Under the pieces are notes generated by a model. That model was not told the DNA's origin. It searched no databases and was given only the letters and a program-made list of their open reading frames with translations. DNA of 64,000 nt, taken from VAZQ01 sp963758945 (GTDB taxonomy: Bacteria > Pseudomonadota > Alphaproteobacteria > Rhizobiales > Xanthobacteraceae). The position numbers and the translations under genes were made by a program. This document shows, in pieces, positions 44,148 to 56,192 of this stretch (position 1 is its first letter; each line of letters starts with the position of its first letter). The stretch spans positions 1 through 64,000 of the forward strand of contig CAVWXY010000012.1 of the NCBI GenBank assembly GCA_963758945.1, in the 5' to 3' direction.

Positions 44148-44735
44148 ATGTTGCTTGCCCTCTCGCTCGGCGGCATGGCGCTATGGACGGAAACCGACGG
44201 GCTGCGCGCGTTCACGGCCGAGAGCGCGCGCCGGCTCGAGGTCGCTAGCGCCCCTGTAATGGTGCCGCCAACCCACCTCGAGCTGGCGACCGGCGAGACG
44301 ATAAAGTTCGCGGACCTGGCCGGCGGCTTCGTCTTCGTCGACTTCATCTATGCCCGATGCCCAACCCTTTGTATCGCGCTCGGCACGAACTTCGCGCGGC
44401 TGCAAGACGCATTGCGGCGAACCGAGCGGACCGACGTGAGGCTGCTATCGATCAGTTTCGATCCCGAATACGATACGCCCGAGGCGTTGCGCGCTTACGG
44501 CGAAGCTTACGGCGCCGACATGCGCCGTTGGTCGCTCGCGCGCGTCACCGATCGCGCGGAGCTCGAGCGCCTGCTCACGGTCTTCGGGATCGTGGTGATC
44601 CCGGACGAGTCCGGGGGCTTCACGCACAATGCGGCGATCCACCTCGTCGATCGCGACGGCCGCCTCGCGCGGATTTATGACCACGACGACATCAAAGCTG
44701 CGCTTGAGGGGATCGGGACGTGGCGAGGCGACTGA
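44148..44735 (+). CDS. senC: SenC/Sco-family copper chaperone
   Basis: 195 residues: an N-terminal membrane anchor (MLLALSLGGMALW), then a thioredoxin-like Sco domain with the copper motif CPTLC in FVDFIYARCPTLCIAL and the third ligand His in GFTHNAAIHLVD. Sco proteins load copper into CuA sites, here presumably that of the NorS-like subunit. The ATG at 44148 has no ribosome site, while a strong GGGGAGGAGG lies 6 nt before an in-frame CTG at 44121, which would add nine residues (LISPRSIVA) to the anchor. CTG initiation is therefore a possibility. Confidence 0.85.
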   Translation: MLLALSLGGMALWTETDGLRAFTAESARRLEVASAPVMVPPTHLELATGETIKFADLAGGFVFVDFIYARCPTLCIALGTNFARLQDALRRTERTDVRLLSISFDPEYDTPEALRAYGEAYGADMRRWSLARVTDRAELERLLTVFGIVVIPDESGGFTHNAAIHLVDRDGRLARIYDHDDIKAALEGIGTWRGD

Positions 44736-45323
44736 CTGCAGCGAATCGCGCCTATCTCGCAGCGGGCGCAGTGCTTTACGTCGCGCTCATATCGCCGCCC
44801 GTCCTGCGGCTGCTCGAGAGCCGGATGACGACGCATATGACGGTGCTGCTTCCCGGCCTCGCGCTCGCCGGGTACCTTTGCGGCGTTGGTCTTCGCCCCC
44901 TTGTCGCCCCGGCAAATCAAAGATGGAATGCGGGTGGAAATCCCCGCACTTATCGCTGCTCTGTTCACCGCGGCGTTTTGGATGTTGCCGCGCACGCTAG
45001 ATAAGTCGCTGCGGAGCCTGAGCATGGAGATCGGCAAGCTCATCAGCATCCCGCTGCTGGCCGGCGTTCTGCTGGCAATAAGTTGGCCCGCCCTCGGGCC
45101 GATCTGCCGCGGCGTACTGAAGGTTCAGTTGATCTCAATGCTCGCTGTCCTTGGCTGGCTCTATTCGGTGGCGCCGGTACGGCTGTGCACGAGTTACCTG
45201 CAAAGCGACCAGGAACAGCTTGGCCGTGCGCTCTGCGTGCTGGCCGGCGCACTGGCCCTGGCCTGGGCGCTTCCGTGGATGTTCGGCAGCAATAACGCCG
45301 CGGTAGAAGCCTCTCGCCCGTAG
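44720..45323 (+). pseudogene. Orf1-like integral membrane protein, frameshifted
   Basis: A GTG at 44720 overlaps the senC end by 16 nt and opens MARRLTAANRAYLAAGAVLYVALISPPVLRLL…LLPGLALAGYL. The remaining helices (IPALIAALFTAAFWMLPRTL; ISIPLLAGVLLAISW; VQLISMLAVLGWLYSV; LCVLAGALALAWALPWMFG) lie in another frame and end at 45323. The change occurs at about 44860-44935. Joined, it is a five-helix protein of roughly 200 residues in the position of orf1 in norSY-senC-orf1 clusters; its role may be assembly of the complex. Confidence 0.6.
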
Positions 45324-45353
45324 TGTGAGCGCGCTACGATCGGTGCTGTCGCT

Positions 45354-48300
45354 TTAGTTCTTCGGCCAGATATCGACCAGATAGCGCTTGTCGGCTTTCA
45401 GGGATGCGATCCAGGCCTCGGCGTCGCCGCCGCCGTCGTTCTTGCGGTAGACGTCCATGAATGCCTGCTCGACGGCGGGCGCCAGCGTCGTCGCATCCCC
45501 GCACACATAGATCACGCCGCCCTGCGCGATGAGGTCCCAGATACGGTCGTGGCGCGCGGCGATGCGGTGCTGCACGTAGCATTTGTCGCCGTTGTCGGGG
45601 CGCGAATAGGCGGGCTCGAGCTCGACCACGCCGTCGCGCGCGAGCGCACCGAACTCGTCGCCATAGATGTAGTCCTGGCCCGGGTTGCGGCAGCCGTGGA
45701 ACAGCATCGCCTGCCCCACGCTCTCGCCGCGCGCCTTCATGGCGGCGCGTGCCTGCAGGAAGCCGCGGTAGGGCGCCACTCCGGTCCCCGCCCCGATCAT
45801 GATCATCGGCGTCGCGGGGTTCGCCGGCGGAAAGAACGGCACGCTCGGGCGGCGCACGAAACATTCCGCGCCCGCGCCGGCGGCCAGGCCGGCGAGATAT
45901 CCAGACGAAACGCCGCGGTAGGTGCCGCGCCCGGAATGCGCCTTGCCCTCGACGACGGCGACCGTGACGCTCAATTCCGACGGTGACGCCAGCGGCGACG
46001 ACGAAATCGAGTAGTAGCGCGGCTTCACCGCCGGTGCGAGCTCGACGAAGATGTTGAAGGGCAGCGCGCAGGAGGGAAACTCCTCGAGCAGGTCGATCAG
46101 CGACACGTTCTTCGCAAGCACGTGCTCGCGATAGCGCGCGACATTTGCGGGCTCGTCGCCGCAGAACGCCGCGAGCGCCGCCCGCTCGGCGGGCGCCTCG
46201 GCGTATTCGGCGAGCACCTCGATGTCGGAGCGCTTGGCGACGTCTTGCAGCGCCAGATAGCCCGAGAGCAACAGCGACAGGGGAACCGGACGGTCGACCG
46301 GCAGGAACGGCTTGCCGGCGGTGTTCGAGCGCACCTTGACATACGCGTCCTTGGCAAGCGCGAAACGCGCCAGCACGCGCTCGATCTGTGCCGGGCCGTT
46401 GTGCGGGAGCACGCCCAGGTGATCGCCTTCGCGGTAGGACAAATCCTGCGGCAGCTTGAAAACGATGTGCCGGGTCGATCGCTCCGACGGCTTGGGTCCG
46501 GTCTTCACCTGCAGCTCGCGATTCTCCGCCACGACGAGGCGGCGGGCGCCGAATTCCGCGATCAGCGAATCGGCCGCGGCCGGCTCCGCCACGATCTCGA
46601 CCTCGTAGCGGTGGCCCTTGACGATGTCCTCCGGCTGGAGCGAGACCGCGCCGAGCGCGGTGGCAAGCGACTCGAACAGGCCGCCATACCAGTCGCGGAA
46701 CTGACCGTCCATGTCGTCGCTCTGGTCGCCTTCGCCGCGCGGATGGATTCGCTTGGCGCCGTGGGCCTCCAGTCCGGCATCGATCAGCCGGGGAATGCGC
46801 TGGAAGATGTCGGCCCAATCGTGGTCGCCGCAGCCGAACACGCTGAAGCGCACCCCGGCGAGCGCATCAGCCGCGAGCGTGCCGCCGGTCAGCCACTCGA
46901 CGAAGCGCACCGAGTTGTCGGTGGGTGTTCCGTTGTAGGAGGCGGTCACGAGGATGACGGCGCCGTCGGTGGGCAGATGGCCGACGTGCGCGTCCAGCTC
47001 GCCGACTGTCGGCGAGAAGCCGCGGATGGTCGCGTCCTCGGCGATCCGGTGGGCGATCGCTTCCGAGGTGCCGGTGTTGGAGCCGTAGAGGATGAGGAGC
47101 GGGGCTCGGGCGCGGATCACCGGCTCGGCCTCCGCCTGCTCCTCCTCCTCGATGTCGCGCGCCGCCGGAACGGCGCGCGCGTGCACCGCCGGCCGGTCGG
47201 TGCGGGCGCGCACCTTGATCAGGAATCCCTCCGGCTTGATGGTCAGCGTCTGCTTGAGCTTGAGCTCGTAGCCGGTGGGGTCGAGAAGCTCGAAGCGCTG
47301 CAGGATCATCGCCAGCGCCACGGTCGCCTCCTGCAAGGCGAAGTGGCGTCCGATACAGGCGCGGAAACCGGTCCCGAACGGCTTGTAGGCGTTGGCCGGG
47401 CGCTTCTTGACGGCGTCGGGCTCGAAGCGCGTGGGATCGAATTTTTCCGGATCGCGCCCCCAGATCGCCGGATCCCGGTGCAGCATGGGCACGAGGGTCG
47501 TCAGCGCATCTTCAGGCGTCACCTCGTACTTTCCGGCAAGCGCCGTGGTCTGGAAGGCATGGCGCGTGAACGCCGGCGCAGTCGGCCATAGCCGCAGCGC
47601 TTCGCTCAGGATCTGGTTGACGTAACGAAGCCGCCGGACCTCCTCCTCGCCTGGCGGTTTCGACAGGTCTCCACCGAGCACGGCGTCCACCTCGGCATAG
47701 CCCCGGGCCAGGGCCTCCGGATTACGCATCAGATAGAACAGCGCGAACGTCAGCAGGCCGCTCGTGGTCTCGTGGCCGGCGATGAGGAAGGTGAGAACCT
47801 GATAGCGAATGTTGACGATGTCGAGCTTCTCGCCGGATTGCCGATCCACCCCGGACAGCATTGCCTGCAGCAGATCGGTCTTCTTGGACTGATTGGGATC
47901 GCCCTGACGCTGCGCGATCACCTCGTCGACGAGGCGGTTCATCGTGGAGATGTTCTCCTGCTGCCTTCGCTTGGCGCGAATCATCAGCTTGCGCTGGATC
48001 GGCAGCCTGCTGAGATTCGAGGTCGCGTAACTGAGCGATTCGACCATCGCGGCGACGAAGGGATGCGGGCGATCGCTGTAGAACGAATTGAAACGGTAGT
48101 CGAACGCACACAGCCCGATGGTGTCGAGCGTCAAGCGCGTCATGTCGGCGGCGACGTCGATCTCCTCATCCGGATTGAGGCGCGCCCATTTCTCGACCAG
48201 CTGCATGGCGATATCGCCCATTTCGGGCAGATAGCTGCGGATCGCCCATCGATCCGAACGCGGGCGTGAGAATATTGTGCGCCTTGCGCCAATTCGGCTC

Positions 48301-48591
48301 ATGCGTCCAGGCCGTGAACAGGCCGTCACCGGCAACGGCGCGCGCCGACTTGATGGCGGGACCGAGGAACTTGTCGAAGCGCTCGTTGTCGCAGACCTGA
48401 TCGACCAGCTCGAAGCTGGAGAGCACCACCATCGAGCGCCCTCCCAGGCCGAGGCGATAGATCGGACCGTAGGTCTCGGCGAGCTTCATGAGGTTGAGGA
48501 TCGGCACCTCGCCCCTGACGTCGAGCAGGTTGCCGATGACGGGGTAGGGGGGCGGCTGCGGGATCGGTTCGAGATGGGGCTGCTCGCTCAC
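45354..48591 (-). pseudogene. CYP102-like P450/reductase fusion, frameshifted
   Basis: A P450 BM3-type self-sufficient enzyme of about 1080 residues. P450 part: NILTPAF, then RSYLPEMGDIAMQLVEKW, AGHETTSGLL (I helix), haem-Cys motif FGTGFRACIGRHFALQEA. FMN part: LLILYGSNTGTSEAIAHRIA. FAD/NADPH part: KPRYYSISSSPLASPSELS and MIMIGAGTGVAPYRGFLQARAAM. The N-terminal 118 residues (GTG at 48591, GAGGAG upstream) and the rest are in different frames, joined near 48250-48260 inside GSxxIRSYLP. Intact, it would hydroxylate fatty acids using NADPH. All catalytic motifs after the break are preserved. Confidence 0.85.
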
Positions 48592-48822
48592 TGCTCGCTC
48601 CTCGCGCCGTCGGTCCCCCGGCGCGAAGATACTCGCGCGCAGGCGGTTCGATGCGCAATAGCATCGATCGCCGCATCTATTGATGCCTCAGCTTCAAAAT
48701 CCGCGGGATACGGCGTGCCGACATCGGTGCGCATCGGCGATTTGGGCCGTGCGCTCCCCTTGTCGTGAGGGTCGATCGATGATGCGCCGCGTCGCGCCGC
48801 GCGACGAGGCAAAGCAAGCGGG

Positions 48823-49626
48823 CTACGCCACCTCGAGCAGGATCTCGGCGAGCCGGTCGGGCATGTCGACCATGGCGTCGTGGCCGCACGGGAGTTCGTA
48901 GACGCGCCAGCCGGCTGCCGCCTTGAGCCGTTCCTGCGCGGCGTCGAACGGCATGCTGGGATAGCCCTTGGCGCGGATAAAGGCCTTCCTTGCGATGCGG
49001 TCGCGCCCTCCGGCGACGGTGATCTTGTCGGTCAGCGTCGCGACCGGATGCGGCGTGCACATGGCGTCGACCCAGGCGCGGTCCTTTTCGTTCACCCGGA
49101 ACACCGCCGCCGGCACCGGCTTCATCGCCGTCTCGCCCTTCTCCACCAGCGCGGCGATGGCGTCGCGCACGGGCTGGGAGGCCTTGGTCGCCAGGCTGTC
49201 GCCGTCGTCGGGCACGAAGGCGTCGAGGAACACGATCGAGCCGATGGCATCGCGCTGCTGATCGGCCACGCCCGAGATGATGACGCCGCCGTAGGAATGC
49301 CCGACCAGCACGATGTCGCTCAGCCCTTCCCACTTGATGACGTTGACGATGTCGGTGATGTGGGTCGCGAGGTTCACCCTGTCGTCGAGAAGGTGCGAGC
49401 GCTCGCCCAGGCCGGTCATGGTCGGCGTGAACACCTTGTGTCCCTGCTTCTCGAGCAGGTCCGCCACGCGCCGCCAGCACCAGCCGCCGTGCCATGCGCC
49501 GTGAACGAGCACGAAGGTCTTGGCGTTCGCTTGCGCCGGCGTCTGCGCCCGGGCGCTGTCAATCATGGCCGCGAGCCCCGCGCCCATGCCGCCCAGAACC
49601 GTGCGGCGCGACTGTCCGTTCGCCAT
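48823..49626 (-). CDS. Tat-exported alpha/beta hydrolase
   Basis: 267 residues. The N-terminus has a twin-arginine-like signal (QSRRTVLGGMGAGLAAM). The hydrolase core shows FVLVHGAWHGGWCWRRVADLLEKQGHKVFTPTMTGLGERSHL, the nucleophile elbow GHSYGG (Ser), an acid region and the late His in LPCGHDAMVDMPDRL. It resembles esterases of the pyrethroid- or salicylate-esterase type; the substrate is unknown. A damaged paralogue follows directly upstream on the same strand (12 nt). Confidence 0.88.
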   Translation of the reverse strand: MANGQSRRTVLGGMGAGLAAMIDSARAQTPAQANAKTFVLVHGAWHGGWCWRRVADLLEKQGHKVFTPTMTGLGERSHLLDDRVNLATHITDIVNVIKWEGLSDIVLVGHSYGGVIISGVADQQRDAIGSIVFLDAFVPDDGDSLATKASQPVRDAIAALVEKGETAMKPVPAAVFRVNEKDRAWVDAMCTPHPVATLTDKITVAGGRDRIARKAFIRAKGYPSMPFDAAQERLKAAAGWRVYELPCGHDAMVDMPDRLAEILLEVA

Positions 49627-49638
49627 TGTCTCCTCCCG

Positions 49639-50458
49639 TCATGAGACTTGCAGCAGGACGTCGACCAGCCATTGCGGCGCGTCGACCATCACGTCGTGGC
49701 CGGAATTGGTCGCTTCGAAGGTGCGCCACGACTTGTCGGCCTTGCATTCCGCCAATGCCTTGTCGAACGTCGGTTGCGGATAGGCGGCGGCGCGGATGTA
49801 GGTCTTCTTCGCCACCTTCTCGCGCGCGCCGGTGAGCTTGATCGGCTGCAGCGCCACCCCGTTCGGCTGCGGGGTTGTCTTGAAGTCGACCCAGGCGCGA
49901 TCCTTCTCGTTGACGCGGAACGCCTCCGCCTTCGGGGAGGGGCGGGCCGGGCTCGCCCTTCTCCATCGCCGCCAGCAGTCCCTTACGGCTGAACTCGGAC
50001 GTGACGTCGAGCAGACGCTCGCCGTTCTCCGGCTTGAAGGCGTCGAGCCAGACGATCGAGGAGACCCGGTCGCCGATCTGCTCGAGCGCGCCCGAGCCCG
50101 GGTAGCCGCCATAGGAATGCACCACCAGGCAGATGTCCTTGAGGTCCTCCCATTTGACGACGTTGACGATGTCGGTGATGTGGGTGTCGAGATTGATGTC
50201 CTTGCTCATGAGATGGGAGCGCTCTCCGACCCCGGTCAGCGTCGGCGTGAATACCTTGTGTCCCTGCTTTTCGAGCAGGTCGGAGACGCGCCGCCAGCAC
50301 CAGCCGCCGTGCCAGGCGCCGTGCACCAGCACGAAGGTCTTGCGTTGAGTTGTCTGCGCCATGGCCGGCGCGCCGCCGAGCGCGGCCGCGCCCGCTCCGG
50401 CGCCGGCGCTCGCCAGGACTGCGCGGCGGGTGAGCGAAGAGTCGTTCGCTGCGATCAT
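49639..50458 (-). pseudogene. Second Tat-type alpha/beta hydrolase, frameshifted
   Basis: A paralogue of the neighbouring hydrolase. The first frame carries a twin-arginine signal (SSLTRRAVLASAGAGAGAAAL), FVLVHGAWHGGWCWRRVSDLLEKQGHKVFTP and a nucleophile elbow VHSYGG in place of GHSYGG. After GEPGPPLP near 49935 the sequence continues in a different frame (KAEAFRVNEKDRAWVDF … GHDVMVDAPQWLVDVLLQVS) to a stop at 49639. GGGAGGAAG lies before the ATG at 50458. One indel explains the break. Confidence 0.78.
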
Positions 50459-50827
50459 CACACTTCCTCCCGATGAGCTGTTGTTGTTGAGTCATCCTAA
50501 CGCGCACGCACGCGCTCGTCCCGAGCGCGGCAATCATGCCGGCCCTGCGATCCCGCTCGTTCCGTTGTTGGATTGCTGCCCACCGACAGCGTGGGCAGCC
50601 GCACGAGGCAAGCCACGGCTCGCGAGCGTCATCAGGGTCGCCGATCGGTCCCACGCAACCCCGAACCGCCCCCGGAGCGGGTCGGGACCGCTCGCGCGGC
50701 CACGGAACTGCGAGCGCCTGTCCCGTGCGCGGCGCCCTGTGGATAACCGGGACAATCCCGCCGCCGGCCGCGGCTTTTCCGCGCCGTCCTATACTGGCAG
50801 GCCGAACGAATCAGCGAGCCCGGTCCC
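50459..50827. other. Gap between the hydrolase gene and dnaG
   Basis: 369 bp, the right boundary of the accessory block. No gene is seen. It contains the promoters of the hydrolase (minus) and of dnaG (plus). I see no clear hairpin, attachment-site repeat or transfer RNA end that would mark an integration point. Confidence 0.4.
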
Positions 50828-52810
50828 ATGCGTTTTCCGCCCCAATTCCTCGACGATCTGCGCGCGCGCCTTCCGGTCTCGGAGGTCGTGGGGCGGCGCG
50901 TGCGGCTGCGGAAATCGGGGCGCGAGTGGAAGGGGCTCTCGCCCTTCAACAAGGAGCGGACGCCCTCGTTCTTCGTCAATGACCAGAAGTCGATGTGGTT
51001 CGATTTCTCCTCCGGCAAGAACGGCAACATCTTCGATTTCTTGATGCTGACGGAGGGGCTCAGCTTCCCCGAAGCGGTCGAGCGGCTGGCCGCGGAGGCC
51101 GGGGTTCCCCTGCCCAGGATCTCGCGCGAGGACGAGGCCGTCTACGAGCATCGCAGGACCCTCAACGACGTGGTCGAGCTGGCGGCCAGGTTCTTCGAGA
51201 CGACGCTCGCTTCGCGCGCCGGCGCCAGGGCGCGCGGCTATCTCGCCGACCGCGGGCTCGACCCGGCCGCGCAGGTCCGCTTCCGTCTCGGCTATGCGCC
51301 GCCGGACCGTTTCGCGCTCAAGGAGCACCTCGGCAAGGAGGGAGTAGCGAGCGAGGACATGATCGAGGCGGGACTGCTCGTCGCCGGCGACGACATCCCG
51401 GTTCCCTACGATCGCTTCCGCGACCGCGTGATGTTTCCGATCACCGATCTGCGCGGCCGCGTGATCGCCTTCGGTGGGCGCGCGCTCGAGAAGGATGCGC
51501 AGGCGAAATACCTGAACTCGCCGGAGACGCCGCTCTTCCACAAGGGCGGCACGCTCTACAACATCGCCGCCGCGCGTGTGGCCGCGCACAAAGGCGCCGG
51601 CGTCGTCGTGGTCGAAGGCTACGTCGACGTCATCGCCATGGTGAATGTCGGCTTCGAGGCGACGGTGGCGCCGCTTGGCACCGCGCTCACCGCCGAGCAG
51701 CTCGTCCTGCTCTGGAAGATGGCGGACGAGCCGACGCTGTGCTTCGACGGCGACGCCGCCGGCCGTCGCGCCGCCTATCGCGCCGTCGATCTGGCCCTGC
51801 CGCTGATCCGGCCGGGCAAGAGCCTGAAATTCGCAAGCCTGCCCGAGGGGCAGGACCCCGATGATCTCGCGCGCACCGGCGGCCGCGAGGCGATCGACGA
51901 GGTCATCGGCGCCGCGCGCCCGCTCGCCGCGATGCTGTGGATGCGCGAGACCGAGGCGGGCGCGTTCGACACGCCCGAGCGGCGCGCGGCGTTCGAGGCG
52001 CGCGTCACCGAGGTCACGGCGGCCATCGCCGACGACACCGTGCGCAAGCACTACCGCCGCGAATTCGACGACCGGTTGCGGCAACTCTTCGACGGCGATC
52101 GGCGCTCGGGGACGCGGCCGAAACCCGGGCGGATGGCGGGCGGCGCGTGGGGACTGGCGGACAGGGGAGGAAAGACCAATCGCTATGCATCACCATCCGG
52201 TCGCCAGTCGCCATTCGCCATGCGCTCTGCCTATTCGCGCGGCGAGCCCTATGTGGTGGCGAGCGCGCAGCTCGCCACGAGCCCGGTGCATCGCGGCCAC
52301 CGCGCCGCCATGCCCCGGCGCGAGGCGCTCATCCTGCAGGCCGTGATCCACCATCCGTGGCTGCTGCACGACCATCTCGAGGAGCTGGCCGGGGTCGAGT
52401 TCCGGCACGCGGAAGCCGCCCGGGTGAAGGGTGAGTTGATCGATATCGTCGCCCATGGCGGCGCGCCGGACGGCGAGGCCATGGCCGCCGAGCTCGCCCG
52501 CAGGGGACTGGCCGAGGTTGCCGCGCGCATCCACAAGTCCATCACCACACCCTCGGTCTGGGGCGCGCAGCCGGACGCGGCGCCCGAGGATGTTCTCACC
52601 ACATGGAAGCAGCTTGTCGCCTTGCATCGGCAGTGGCATTCCCTAGCTAAGGAACTCAGAGACGCCGAGCAGGCGCTGGGACAGGACGCGACCGACGCCA
52701 ACTATTCCTGGTTGCAGGATATCAAGGCTCGTCTTTCGGTGCTGGAGGGCACCGAGGCGCTGATCGAGGGCTTCGGAACTTCCTCCGGCAGGCCGTTGCG
52801 GTCTCTATGA
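50828..52810 (+). CDS. dnaG: DNA primase
   Basis: 660 residues. N-terminal domain FPPQFLDDLRARLPVSEVVGRRVRLRKSGREWKGLSPFNKERTPSFFVNDQKSMWFDFSSGKNGNIF, where the usual zinc ligands Cys, His, Cys, Cys are replaced (Ser, Asn and others), a feature I associate with this bacterial order. The TOPRIM core has VVVVEGYVDVIAM and DEPTLCFDGDAAGRRAA, and the C-terminal part is the helicase-binding domain. It makes RNA primers for replication. rpoD follows 252 bp downstream, the usual macromolecular-synthesis order; yqeY is displaced to 32 kb. Confidence 0.96.
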   Translation: MRFPPQFLDDLRARLPVSEVVGRRVRLRKSGREWKGLSPFNKERTPSFFVNDQKSMWFDFSSGKNGNIFDFLMLTEGLSFPEAVERLAAEAGVPLPRISREDEAVYEHRRTLNDVVELAARFFETTLASRAGARARGYLADRGLDPAAQVRFRLGYAPPDRFALKEHLGKEGVASEDMIEAGLLVAGDDIPVPYDRFRDRVMFPITDLRGRVIAFGGRALEKDAQAKYLNSPETPLFHKGGTLYNIAAARVAAHKGAGVVVVEGYVDVIAMVNVGFEATVAPLGTALTAEQLVLLWKMADEPTLCFDGDAAGRRAAYRAVDLALPLIRPGKSLKFASLPEGQDPDDLARTGGREAIDEVIGAARPLAAMLWMRETEAGAFDTPERRAAFEARVTEVTAAIADDTVRKHYRREFDDRLRQLFDGDRRSGTRPKPGRMAGGAWGLADRGGKTNRYASPSGRQSPFAMRSAYSRGEPYVVASAQLATSPVHRGHRAAMPRREALILQAVIHHPWLLHDHLEELAGVEFRHAEAARVKGELIDIVAHGGAPDGEAMAAELARRGLAEVAARIHKSITTPSVWGAQPDAAPEDVLTTWKQLVALHRQWHSLAKELRDAEQALGQDATDANYSWLQDIKARLSVLEGTEALIEGFGTSSGRPLRSL

Positions 52811-53062
52811 ACGCGGGGACGATAGGAAGCCAAGGCACGCCCGGATCTGCCCGGAACCGGGAACAGGGCTTTGGCTTTCGCCATATGGAGGGTTAATCGG
52901 GGCTTAAGCGGCTCCGCTGACACTCCGGCGGTCCGAATCAGGGCGCAGCCACGGGTCGCGGCCGGGCTCGCTGTCGCCATGGCGGATATTCGATTCTCGC
53001 CGCATAGGGTAGGGATGGCGCGATGATCGACGCCCTGCTATGGGCGTTCCGAGGAGAGGCGT

Positions 53063-55204
<2,142 letters not shown>

Positions 55205-55537
55205 TTTCGCCGCGGGCCTCCCCGGCTCGATCCGCCGAACGCCCACCTGAAGCGTCGGGCGTCGGCCCCTTCCTCATCGCGAGCCCGAAGCTGCCGTTCG
55301 CCGTTCGGCGCCGCCGCGCGGACGCTTGCTCCGGCGGATGCCAGACCATAATTTGTTCGCGCGTCAACCGCGCGACGCTCGCGCCGTCGTGCCCGAACCC
55401 CCGGTCTGCGCCGAGCGCGCTCTAGGCTGCAGCGCCTTCCGCGATCGACGCGCAAGACCGCTCTCGAGCACGATCGGGAGCCAACGATCGCGCCGATGCT
55501 CGACAATATCCGGGAAGCCAGCGCCAGGAGCCGTACG
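55205..55537. other. Gap between rpoD and cupin gene
   Basis: 333 bp with no gene. No intrinsic terminator with a T-run follows rpoD. A possible promoter for the cupin gene is TTGCTC … CATAAT (about 55325-55351, spacing 15), a weak match. Confidence 0.35.
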
Positions 55538-56107
55538 ATGGAAACTCTGCCGAAATTCGGGATGTCCCGTGCCGACGTGATGAAGCGGGTGGCCCGCTTC
55601 AAGGATCTCAAGGGCTCCGACGGAGGGCTGCCGGACAGCCATATGCCGGGATGCGAGCGCACGCTCTACAACGTCATCGGATTTCAGCCGCCGAAAGGCG
55701 AGAGCGGCGCGGTGACGTCTCCGGTCGGGGGCGACGCATCGAGGCTCGCCGCCATCCCGATCTCGGAAGGGTTCAATCTCGGCTATTGCCGCGCCAAGCC
55801 GGGCAAGGGGCCCATGATGCACAACCACGACACCAACGAGACGTTCATCCCGATGACCGGCAAGTGGCGCTGCAGCTGGGAGAACGAGGCCGGGCAGGTC
55901 GAGCACGTCGACCTCGAGCCGCTCGACGTCATCTCGTTCCCGCCGGGGGCGATCCGCCGCTTTCAGAACATCACCGATGCCGATCCCGAGGAGGAGGCGA
56001 TCCTGATGTTCGTGATCGGCGGCGACGGGCCGCGCGCGGAGTTCACCGACAAATCGATGCGCGAGCTCGCGCAAGCCGGCGTGTGGCCGCCGTCGCCGGC
56101 CTCCTGA
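55538..56107 (+). CDS. Cupin-domain protein
   Basis: 189 residues. The cupin barrel is visible as MHNHDTNETFIPMTGKWRCSWENEAG (metal ligands His, His, Glu) and LEPLDVISFPPGAIRRFQNITD, where the last His ligand is replaced by Arg-Phe-Gln. Before it lies a polar domain (MSRADVMKRVARFKDLKGSDGGLPDSHMPGCERTLYNVIGF). It could be a dioxygenase-like or ligand-binding protein. The ATG at 55538 was chosen for AGGAG 8 nt upstream; it adjoins gcrA, convergent. Confidence 0.8.
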   Translation: METLPKFGMSRADVMKRVARFKDLKGSDGGLPDSHMPGCERTLYNVIGFQPPKGESGAVTSPVGGDASRLAAIPISEGFNLGYCRAKPGKGPMMHNHDTNETFIPMTGKWRCSWENEAGQVEHVDLEPLDVISFPPGAIRRFQNITDADPEEEAILMFVIGGDGPRAEFTDKSMRELAQAGVWPPSPAS

Positions 56108-56192
56108 CCCGCCCGCGGTCCCGCGCTCGCCGCCGAGACCGCAGCGCCGCAAATTCATCGCGCTGCTCGGCGGCGCGGCTGCGGTGGTATGC

